Positions 1 to 10,300 of a stretch of DNA of 64,000 bases are shown here, one piece after another (position 1 is the first letter of the stretch; every line of letters starts with the position of its first letter). The stretch covers positions 1 through 64,000 of the forward strand of contig JASANC010001188.1 in assembly GCA_030248135.1 (NCBI GenBank). Reading direction: 5' to 3'. The notes below the pieces were generated by a model that worked only from the letters and a program-made list of their open reading frames with translations, did not search any database and had not been told where the DNA came from. The stretch comes from Theristus sp. LFF4_11. Its lineage: Eukaryota; Nematoda; Chromadorea; Monhysterida; Xyalidae. A program made the translations under genes and the position numbers.

Positions 1-924
1 AAACTTACATCAGAAAACTTGGGACACCCACTGAACATTTTCATAACTCAGTTGTGCGACGTTGTTTTGTTATTGCACAATTCACTTGTATTCGCAACCG
101 ACTTCTGTAGCTTACCTAAGGCTTCGCAAGCCTTTTATGAAGGAAAAAACACCCGAAACACACAGGCTTTAAGTAGCTCTGAAATGAGCGCAGGTGAGAG
201 TGGGACCTTCGTCCTATTTCTATTTACCAATACCTCGATTTGTATTTATCGCACAGTTTTCAGATTTTCGGCTACGGATTTTTTTCAATTTTCTCCTTTT
301 CCGTTTCAATAGGGGTTGTTTTTAGGGTGCGGAGTAATCGATATAACAAAATAAATCATTATATTCGGACTCAGCGATCTCAATTTGCATTTGTAACAGG
401 GTTTCAGGTTGGCGACGTGTTTTTTGGTTTTAAATTGATTTTTTTAAAAAATTACCCTCCTCATCACCATGGCATACGCGTTTAGAGCACAGTAGAAGCG
501 TTGGACAAAGTTCTAAATAAAATTTTTAAACTCAGCGTACCCAAAAAACCCTTTGGTCACTGTTGGAGCACTTGAGGTGGCCCATGAAAATTTGGGGTGG
601 GAGGATGCCCCCGTCTGATTAAAAAAAGATGCTTTGGTGTAAACAGATCACAAACGGTTTGCAATTTTTTTACGGTTCGATATAGATTCTGTCAAATAAT
701 AATTGTCATCGTCGTCCCGTTTTCGGTCTCCATCGGAAAAATGACCAGCAAATCAACAAGGTAGGGCGTACTTTGACCTGTATTTGGATTTCTTAAGAAC
801 AAAAACACCAGTATTTTTCCTGCCGGTTGGCCGATCTGCAGAGAAACGTGCTCTACTCTAACAAAGCTTATAGTTTTCGTTTCGCCAACCTTTTTACAGT
901 GTTCGTCGAAAAAGACCGACCACG

Positions 925-1079
925 ATGAGCTCATCAAGACGCAAACGTCGATGGTTGAAACCTTGTGCAATCACCACGTCGGTTGTCACGCTGATTGTGC
1001 TGGCGTTGGTTGCCATGGTCGTCGTGGTGGTGATGTACATTAAATCGGAGGAGACCACCGTCATTTTTCACACGATGCC
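925..1079 (+). pseudogene. Solo exon 1 (type II membrane anchor), copy E
   Basis: This 155-base block matches exon 1 of the kelch genes on the opposite strand. It encodes a short basic N-terminus (SSSRRKRR) and one Val/Leu/Ala-rich membrane segment, and ends at a consensus donor GTGAGG at 1,080. A good acceptor (CCTTTTTACAG) precedes the start codon by about 25 bases. No exon 2 or later exon follows on this strand before the palindrome centre, so it is an orphan exon. It could still be spliced to something unrecognised. Confidence 0.7.
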
Positions 1080-2009
1080 GTGAGGAAGACCGTTTTGTTT
1101 AAATTACCGTGTTTTGTTTGCTTTTTGATAAAGTTTTCAGATGCAGCCTGAGAGGAAACGCGGTTTCTTTACATTGTGGAAAAAAATGCGCACGTTCAGC
1201 AAAAGACTTTGTATGATTTATTCCGTTTAACCCCGCATATAAGCGGCTTTATAAAACTGAGAAAATGAAAAGTTTTACAATCAGTGTGTGACTTATTTTG
1301 GGAGGTTTGAGAACAACATTAAAATAGAATGAACTGTTGCATTGTTCAACGAAAATCTGTCAATCAACAAAAAAACTGATTGATGGACGTTAATATTCGT
1401 CCGGATCCAAAAATTCATACTTGTTTACCGCCAGCGAACGGCATTGTATAGAGGAATTACCGTTTTTTTAAAAATCAAACCCGTCATATTTCTCAAACTA
1501 TGTAAATCTACAGGATGACGCAAAAAATACAATGGGCAAAAAACGGCATTGTTCTGTCTGTCACAGAGTTTTGGGTAGTGAAATTTTGTTTGAAAACTGC
1601 AAAATTTGGGTACACAGCAACATTTTAATTCAAAGGAAAACATGTGCAAATCACGCTTGTTACTCGGTATAATTCTTCCATTGTTCTCATGGTTTTACTG
1701 TTTTGAGTCTCTGTCACGAAATTGCAAAAAAGCTATGCAAAATATATACAAACCTAGCGTGAGTTTATTTTGCATCCCAATTGGTGACGTTTCTTCAAGA
1801 AGTTTACTAGCTGAAGCTGACTTTTTATCATACAAAAAAACAACAAACAAAACCGCTAACTCTAAATCGATATAATGTCAACGGATGCCAAGTTTAAAAC
1901 GTCAGTTCTTCATTAATCGTTTCAGAAATTTTTTAACCTTCCTCAGCCTGTTTCAAATTTCACTGGAGGCTGGGTCTGTTCGATTTGTTGAGGACTTTTT
2001 AAGCGGAAT

Positions 2010-2230
2010 GTGACTGTCATGCATTGTTGGTTTTTACAAACGTTCCGGACTAAATGCGTCATTCCCTTTAACCCGTTGTCAAAGTACGGTTTGGTTGGTC
2101 AAAATCTTGAGTTACTGATTCGACATTCACCGTTTGTTTACGAGAAGACAATCGGCAACAAAGCTGTTGAGTGTGACACGACAAGCATGTTTCGGCACAC
2201 GCTCAACACGTATTTGGTCGTCTTGTCGTA
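2010..2230. mobile_element. Diverged copy of the CRE-type MITE
   Basis: A degraded member of the roughly 210-bp MITE family described at 7,101-7,309. Recognisable pieces are GTTGTCAAAGTACGG and the GATTCGACATTCACCGTTTG block. Terminal repeats are poorly preserved. Confidence 0.5.
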
Positions 2231-2525
2231 GAGCGATTGCGTCGCGGTGTGGCGGGTTGTTGGGCGGAGGGACACAGTGGAAAAATGATACACGAAAAGC
2301 CCTCGGGAACAACAAACTATATAACGTTTCTCGGATTGCGATCACGCACGTGTTCAGTCTCAGTTACTTGACGTAGCGTAATTTGAACGTTGTGCTTTGC
2401 GTCTATATGCAGCACACCTTCACAATTGGCAATTAGGGGGAAGTATGGTTCTATACGCTTGCACCGATCAATCAAGCGGGGTTGATTGAACTTGAAAATC
2501 AGAATGAATGGGGAAATGTTTGGGT

Positions 2526-2603
2526 TTTGGTGGTTTGTGTGGGGTGGTGGGTGTGGGGGGGGGGGGTGGGGGGAGGTGGGGGGGGGGGGGGGGGGGTGGG
2601 GGA
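2526..2603. repeat. Long guanine tract
   Basis: Nearly uninterrupted G on the plus strand, with runs of 13 and 18 G broken by single T or A. It lies in intron 2 sequence of copy D, just beside exon 2 and near the palindrome centre. It can form G-quadruplexes on the plus strand, and homopolymer length may be a sequencing uncertainty. Confidence 0.85.
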
Positions 2604-2611
2604 TTTGTTAC

Positions 2612-3962
2612 CGTTTTCAGTGGTTGTCAGTTCAGTCGGCTCGTTCGTGGTGGATGGATATAGGGTGGTACGCGAGATGCTGGTGGTGGGAATGATGGCG
2701 CTTAAATATTTTTTAAAGAAGATGTTACATACATGGTGTTGCAAAAAAACTACAATAAACAAAACGACTCGTGTACCAGTCTCCAGTCTCCAGTGAAATT
2801 TGAAACAGTGCTTGAGGAACGTGTTAAAAAATTTCTGAAAACTCCGATTACATGAAGTACACTGACGTTTTAAACTTCATGGTTCAAAGTACTTGCATGC
2901 ATCCGTTGACATTTATTATCGATTTACGAGTTAGTCAGTTTTGTTTGTTGTTTTTTTTGTATTTGATAAAAAACGTCAGCTTCAGCTTAGTAAACTTCTT
3001 GAAGAAACGTCACCAATTGGGATAGCAAAATTTAAACTCACACGAGCAAAACTGAGGTTTGTATATATTTTGCATAGCTTTTTTGTCAATTGGAACAATT
3101 CTTGCTGTTGACAGCAGACTCCAAAACTAGTTAAAACCACTGAGAACAATGGAAGAATGCCGTTAGCTAAAGAAGGCAACACGTTTATGCATCGGCAAGA
3201 CCTCTGCTTGACTTTATACCGAGTAACAAGCGTGATTTTGCACATGTTTTCCTTTGAATTAAATATGTTGCTGTGTACCCAAATTTTGCAGTTTTCAAAC
3301 AAAATTTCACTACCCAAAACTCTGTGACAGACTAGAACAATGCCGTTTTTTGCCCATTGTATTTTTTGCGTCATCCTGTAGATTTACATAGTTTGAGAAA
3401 TATGACGGGTTTGATTTTTAAAAAAACGGTAATTCCTCTATACAATGCCGTTCGCTGGCGGTAAACAAATGTGAATTTTTGGATCCGGACGAATATTAAC
3501 GTCCATCAATCAGTTTTTTTGTTGATTGACAGATTTTCGTTGAACAATGCAACAGTTCATTCTATTTTAATGTTGTTCTCAAACCTCCCAAAATAAGTCA
3601 CACACTGATTGTAAAACTTTTCATTTTCTCAGTTTTATAAAGCCGCTTATATGCGGGGTTAAACGGAATAAATCATACAAAGTCTTTTGCTGAACGTGCG
3701 CATTTTTCCACAATGTAAAGAAACCGCGTTTCCTCTCAGGCTGCATCTGAAAACTTTATCAAAAAGCAAACAAAACACGGTAATTTAAACAAAACGGTCT
3801 TCCTCACGGCATCGTGTGAAAAATGACGGTGGTCTCCTCCGATTTAATGTACATCACCACCACGACGACCATGGCAACCAACGCCAGCACAATCAGCGTG
3901 ACAACCGACGTGGTGATTGCACAAGGTTTCAACCATCGACGTTTGCGTCTTGATGAGCTCAT
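2612..3962 (-). pseudogene. Truncated kelch-array gene, copy D (exons 1 and 2 only)
   Basis: Exon 1 is 3,962-3,808 (155 bases, donor GTGAGG) and exon 2 is 2,700-2,612 (89 bases, donor GTAACA). Both have the lengths and phases of copies A-C. The exon 2 acceptor reads TTTAAG instead of TTTCAG but keeps AG. Downstream, where the threonine-stalk exon should be, the sequence holds a MITE remnant and then runs into the palindrome centre. No kelch exon is present. I read it as a 3-prime-truncated copy broken when the palindrome formed. Confidence 0.75.
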
Positions 3963-4949
3963 CGTGGTCGGTCTTTTTCGACGAACACTGTAAAAAGGTT
4001 GGCGAAACGAAAACTATAAGCTTTGTTAGAGTAGAGCACGTTTCTATGCAGATCGGCCAACCGGCAGGAAAATACTGGTGTTTTTGTTCTTAAGAAATCC
4101 AAATACAGGTCAAAGTACGCCCTACCTTGTTGATTTGCTGGTCATTTTTCCGATGGAGACCGAAAACGGGACGACGATGACAATTATTATTTGACAGAAT
4201 CTATATCGAACCGTAAAAAAATTGCAAACCGTTTGTGATCTGTTTACACCAAAGCATCTTTTTTTAATCAGCAGGGTGCATCCTCCCACCCCCAAATTTT
4301 CATGGGCCACCTCAAGTGCTCCAACAGTGACCAAAGGGTTTTTTGGGTACGCTGAGTTTAAAAATTTTATTTAGAACTTTGTCCAACGCTTCTACTGTGC
4401 TCTAAACGCGTATGCCATGGTGATGAGGAGGGTAATTTTTTAAAAAAATCAATTTAAAACCAAAAAACACGTCGCCAACCTGAAACCCTGTTACAAATGC
4501 AAATTGAGATCGCTGAGTCCGAATATAATGATTTATTTTGTTATATCGATTACTCCGCACCCTAAAAACAACCCCTATTGAAACGGAAAAGGAGAAAATT
4601 GAAAAAAATCCGTAGCCGAAAATCTGAAAACTGTGCGATAAATACAAATCGAGGTATTGGTAAATAGAAATAGGACGAAGGTCCCACTCTCACCTGCGCT
4701 CATTTCAGAGCTACTTAAAGCCTGTGTGTTTCGGGTGTTTTTTCCTTCATAAAAGGCTTGCGAAGCCTTAGGTAAGCTACAGAAGTCGGTTGCGAATACA
4801 AGTGAATTGTGCAATAACAAAACAACGTCGCACAACTGAGTTATGAAAATGTTCAGTGGGTGTCCCAAGTTTTCTGATGTAAGTTTGCCTGATCATGATG
4901 ACTTTCAAGAGTGGCGTTTTGTGTAAACAACTTTAAGTGATATTAAAAA

Positions 4950-6275
4950 TAGATTGAGATTGAAATTGAGATGAAGCTTTCTAAAATAGCAAAAGTAACA
5001 AAAATAGCAAAAAATGGGCGCCAATTCAAAAGTGTGACGGACAGACAGACAGACAGACAAATTGTAAATTTAGTAGTAGTAGACTAGAGTAGCCTTTTGA
5101 CCCGTGCCTTCGGCACGGTTAGAAAGAAGCTTTCGATTTTACTGTCGATCATCTTTTACCCGCTTTTTATTCAGTTGAGAATTTTTTTATAGTCATTTTA
5201 TTGATGAAGCGCCTCTGTTCTTTAGTTTGTTTGGTTATATCATTCCACAGTTTTTACTGTACGCACCAAGCAGCCCATATTCGTTGATTTTCATTTCGAT
5301 CACTTGCGCAGCAGTAAACAATTGCTTAGATATGCATTTCTTGCATGGTTGAAAGAAGCGTACATGTATTAGCTAAAGCAAACTGTTCAAGCTAAATATT
5401 TTTTTAGCTTGCTCGTGAAAATTGTTATTTGTGCTTTTCGTTATTGTCCTATTGAAAAACGGCCCCGATTAAATAGCTACTAATTTTGCTACTGAGTTTT
5501 TAAACCCGTTTAAAAATAACCCAAGCAAGGCCTCTTTGATGAAGCAAAAAAATAAATGGAAGACGGGAAGTGACATTTTAATTATAATACCCGTTTTCAA
5601 AGAAGCAGCGTGGTTATTTTGTTATTCTTGATTTGATAACTGGCTTTCGCTTATTAAAAATAATTAAATATTGATAATGAATGCCAAACATTTTCCGAAC
5701 ACCCTTTTCCGAACACCCGTTGCTTTGAGAAAATTCAAACTTTTTTAAATTTTTTGAAACACTCAAAAGTGCTTTTGTTTGAAAAAATTTATTACGATTC
5801 CCTGTCGATTCGGTGCTGATTAAAAAAGATTGCTTTTCATATTTTGAATGACAGTGCAGTTATGATTGTTAGATATCTTTTATTTCTTATGTGTCGCTTT
5901 GATTGATGCTGAAACAGTGAAAACCAAACCACACAGTAATCAGTGTTATGGTGAGTAAATCAGGTTACGATTGAATCGAGAGCAATAAAATCAGCAAAAG
6001 CATGTTGCTTGACAAAAAACACGGCTTAAACAACAAAAACTGCTGTGATTTTCAAAAAAAGTAGAAGCATCGACGGATACGATTGCTTTAAAAGTGAGCG
6101 ATCATTTCAATGGTAAATCAACAACAGTCGGTTAAAGCAGCTCAAAATCAAAATGCAATGCATTTTGAGTCCGCGTCGTGGGCAAGGTCAAAATTGAAAA
6201 CCAACTCAAAAATAATAGTTGTATTTATCAGCTAACCGTGCCGTAGGCACGGGTCAATTTGCTAGTATAGATATA
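4950..6275. mobile_element. Helitron-like element with outward hairpin/CTAG ends
   Basis: The right end has a perfect hairpin (CCGTGCC, GTA, GGCACGG) near 6,236-6,252, followed about 12 bases later by CTAG and then T. That is the usual layout of a Helitron 3-prime end. The left end carries the same hairpin in opposite orientation (5,103-5,119) after a GACAGACAGACAGACAGA tract. Inside there is AT-rich DNA with no long ORF, so any element is non-autonomous. Two outward-facing 3-prime-type ends are odd for one Helitron; it could be two insertions or a Helentron-like derivative. Confidence 0.5.
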
Positions 6276-6390
6276 TAGATGACTGTACGAGCCAAGCGTT
6301 GGGCGCCAGAAAGATGCACCCAGGGACGAGAGCTACGGAAACCGTTTTAATGGTCAAAACCAGTCCATAGAGAAGAAGACATACAATATA

Positions 6391-7021
6391 CAGTGGCGGC
6401 CAAAAGTGTTGGAACGCTGTTCGCGTGCGTGCGTGTGTGCGATGTGTTGCGCGTGTGTTGCATCAGCCGTACAAACGCTATAAAAGAATCCCATGCTATT
6501 TTTTTTTGTTTTTTAGACCACTGAGTGTATCTAGTACACTATTCGCAGGGTTTTTTCACTGAAGCACACATTTATTTGACAAATACCGAACATTACAACA
6601 CGCCTCCATTGCATATGACTGGTAGTAAAACTGATTAAAATCATTGGCAAGAAAACTATTCTATGAAGTATTAGCGTTTGTTTGTGTTTGAATAATCAAA
6701 CAGACGTGCATTGCATTCATGTTTCGGATTCCAGTCGGGTTGTATTGTTTATTCTGCTATATTTTCTTGCCAAAAAATTTTGAAACAGTTTTACTGCTAA
6801 ATGGAGGTGTGTTGTAATGTTCGGTATTTGTCCAATAAATGTATGCTTCAGCTAAAAAACCTGCGGATAGTTATTATTAGTGTATTAGATACACTCAGTA
6901 ATCACAAAAACAAAAAAATTAGCATGGGATTCTTATAATAGCGTTTGTGAGCCTGATGATACACACGCGCAACACACGCGCACAAACGCGCGCAGCGTTC
7001 CAACACTTTTGGCCGCCACTG
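6391..7021. mobile_element. Tc1-type MITE with long inverted repeats
   Basis: Termini are CAGTGGCGGCCAAAAGTGTT and its complement, flanked by TA at 6,389-6,390 and 7,022-7,023, the target duplication of the Tc1/mariner group. The inverted repeats extend inward about 250 bp each (shared AACATTACAACACRCCTCCA block), leaving a short centre, so the whole element can fold back. No transposase ORF is present, so it would be mobilised in trans if at all. Confidence 0.85.
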
Positions 7022-7100
7022 TATAGAACACATCAGATAATTACACAATAATGATCACACACACAGTAATTGGGTTGAATACTTGCTTCCTTGCTTTATT

Positions 7101-7309
7101 TAAACGTGTTCGTACTAAAATGACGTCATTTGCTTTAAAAACGCCCGTTTGTCAAAGTACAGGCACTAAAATGTCAGTTTGGCGTGACTGATTCGACATT
7201 CACCATTTGTTTTCCGGGAAGAAATCGGCTAAACGAAAAGTCTGGTTTGCCGTGAACGGCAAGCGCATGTTTGGCGGCACATGACGTCCATTTCAGTGGA
7301 ACACGTTTA
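7101..7309. mobile_element. CRE-type MITE downstream of kelch copy A
   Basis: About 210 bp with imperfect terminal inverted repeats of the form TTTAAACGTGTCC...TGACGTCA. It begins 11 bases after the stop codon of copy A. Its far edge supplies the AATAAA signal (minus strand, 7,100-7,095), so the copy A transcript probably ends inside or just past it. At least nine members of the family occur in the window. Confidence 0.75.
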
Positions 7310-7319
7310 GAAAAATAGG

Positions 7320-10300
7320 TCATATCTCAATGGCGACGGCGTAACGACCACACAAAATTGCATTCCACTCGCACGCTGGCAGGCTCACGTTCAGCAGCGT
7401 CCAGGTGCCCCCGCTGTACTTGGCGACGGAATCCGCCGTGCCATTGCGCGTGTTACCGTAGTATCGGTCCCCACCAACTGCCAGCAACTGCCCTGGACCG
7501 ATCGCCACGAGTGACGGCTGGAAACAAGCAGCAGCAGCAGCATTTACGGGTTTTCTGTTTACTTTTTTCAGTTGCGCATGGCTTATAGTGTTGTCCTGGG
7601 TGACCATGTCCATTTGCGAGCGAAGCGGACAACGGAGGCAGGCATAATATGGCCCATTGGTCGTTCGCGGCTAAAACTCCAAACTTACTGTTGTTCCTCG
7701 CATTGTGAGCATAAAAAGAGCTGAGAACACATGTAGATGATCCATACATAGGTATGCTGTGTGCACGAGAAACAAAGCAAAGTTTTTTTTGCCATGAAAA
7801 CTGCTGCTTTTGATCTGTCTTCATTTCAAAATTCGAAAACAAGATTTTTGTAAACGTGATCTACAATTGCGTGTGCAAAATTTACGTTACCAATGTTAGC
7901 AAAAACGTTTTTGTTGACCTGCGTGTAGTCACATTGCCGCGGTACTAAAAATTACGGTTATCGAGATGTACCATCAAAACTTTGAGTGAACCATAGCGAT
8001 TTTTTTTTGCATTTTTTACCGAAACCGCCCGCCGCGACGCAAAAAAGTGTGAACCGCAGCAACACTACATATTGTGGATTTATTCAAGCGTGTCCCAACT
8101 AAAATGACGTCATTTGCTTAAAAAACGCCCGTTTGTCAAAGTACAGGCACTAAAATGTCGGTGTGGTGTGACTTATTCGACATTCACCAATTGTTTGCGG
8201 GAAGAAACCGGTTAAACAAAAAGTCTGGTTTGCAGTGAACGGCAAGCGCATGTTTGGCGGCACATGACGTCATTTCAGTGGGACAGGTTTAAAAAAATAA
8301 GTCATACATACATGTTGAAATCGAGTAAAGCCTGAACACCGTGCCAACTACAACTTACACTTATGCGACCACTTTGACCGGGCATGTCATCAATGAGTGT
8401 CCAGCCAGTGGAGGCCAAGTATCGTTCGCAGCTTCGCTCTGGTCTGCGTGACTGCCAGTGCCAGCCGCCACAAGCAAAGCTGCGCAGAGAAAATGAGAGC
8501 AGATTTAGGCACAGTCAGCGCTAACTGTTTATGAGACACGCTGATTGGTAGATTGGCCAATCGGCTAATAACTAGCATAGTAAGCAAATCAGTCTGTTTT
8601 CTTGGTACGCTAAGAAAACGTCGTTTCTCGTGTTTCATCAAAAAATTTGCAATAAAAATGCGGGTGGGGTGTGGGGGACCCCCATAAACCGATTAGCATC
8701 CGGTGTACCCCCTGGCAGGCGACCGGGGTTCCACTTACTCCCTACCCTCTCTAAAATTCGGCACCCTCCCCCACAGGTAGGTACGCCCTACCTAAAAATG
8801 TAAAAATGTCTGTCATCTTAGGTGGTGGGTGGGTGTCACGGGACACATTCTCCCGCCACCCCCCCCCCACCCCTTATCATCTTCAAGCTTAAACCGGGTA
8901 GTAATCTCTTTATTATTTGTAAACACAGCGCTCAACACCCTGCTTGGATCTTACATGTTCGTGCCATCGGAGGCCATGCCGTGGTACCTCCGTGCCTTCT
9001 GCATGTCTGCCAAACGGTGGCACTTCCACTGGGCACCGTCACCGTTGTACGACAGACTATACGCAATTCGCACCGTAGTCCAAATGCCGTTCACTTTAAT
9101 CATGCCACCGGTGACGAAAACCTCATCCTGCATCCAAAGAGTTGTTGGTAATGTTTTGCGCATTTACAAAAAAACTGAACAAGCATAATCAACCGAAACT
9201 GTAGCCACTTTAGTATTTCAGAGAGCTACATCAGTGAATGAGTTTTGCACAACAGATCGTAGTTTTCAAGATTGTTTCTACGTAAATGCCAAATACAAAT
9301 TTTTTTCAGTTTTTGCATTGTGCACGCTGCTCATGCGGACAATTGTTGTAAAAGTTACAATGTATAAGTTACAGGCTACCACACTGCGTAGAGCAAATCG
9401 AATGGTTCGAGTGTTCCTTTGACTGCCCTGAATAATGTCAGATACCATAATTATTTTGCTGACAAACTTGAGTTAATGAAACACAAAAAGGAACAGCGAC
9501 TTTTTCAGTTTCTATGGCAGCTTCTTTTGGATGGTAAATGGACCTCTAAGTGGTCTGAAAAGTGCAGAAGCAATAAAATGGATAGTATATTCACGAATTC
9601 TTTTAATCTTGTAAGTTTTTGACTTGCTGAACAACTTTAGCCTGCTTAAATTAAAATTTATTTTAATCAAGCCCTCACAAAAGAAGTTCTATGTTGAACA
9701 CGGTGAACGTACGGAATAGCCGAGTAAACATGGCAGCTTTTTTCAGAGTGCAAGCAGAGCGCGAAATTTGAGTGAAAGAAAAGAAACCATTCAGAAACTT
9801 AATTGTGTGTCAAATACATTGTACCTATTACCCCCAATAAACCCCCATGGGGGCTTAATACGCAGCGACTTTTAGGGGTGGGGGTTTATTGGTGGGGGGG
9901 GGGGGATTATTGGTGGGGGGGGGGTTATTTACAAAAAATTCTAGGGGTGGGGGTTTGTTGAAAAATGGCAAAAATACCTTGCATGGCAGGCAAGAAAGTC
10001 GCAGAAACTTCTACTTTTCACAGAGATTTCCTACTGTAACAGCCTTTTGTAATGAAATTATCATTAACTCATCCATTTGGGGCCTTTGGTAGCACAATTT
10101 TATCATTTTCACTGCAACCAGCCACTGAATTCGCTGGGTATGTGTTTCAAACAGGTTTCCAATTCCCCCATGGGGGATTATTTGTGGGGGGGATTATTCG
10201 GAAACTGGTCGGGGGGGGGGTTCATTGGGGGGATTAATGGTGGGGGGTTTAATGGGGGTAATACGGTATGACGGTGTTTGTTTTAACTAATGGATTCTTC

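Larger units (their letters stand above)
1..4886. repeat. Large inverted repeat (palindrome) built from kelch-array sequence
   Basis: Positions 1 to about 1,670 read as the reverse complement of about 3,217 to 4,886. The pairing has no length change over the first 1,079 bases (coordinates sum to 4,887), with few mismatches. More diverged pairing continues inward to about 1,975 and 2,780, leaving a spacer of roughly 0.8 kb. Both arms carry exon 1 of the kelch gene plus its upstream DNA, so the two copies face each other. The left arm is cut by the window edge. Very similar arms suggest a recent event or gene conversion. Confidence 0.9.

Noticed and set aside
19..312. 97-codon open frames at 19-312 and 4,868-4,575, and related ones in each array unit
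   Set aside because: They lack an ATG at the start, are broken in other copies, and lie in the upstream control block.
2482..2796. Glycine/tryptophan-rich frames over the G tract
   Set aside because: Produced by homopolymer sequence; the opposite strand holds the real exon 2.
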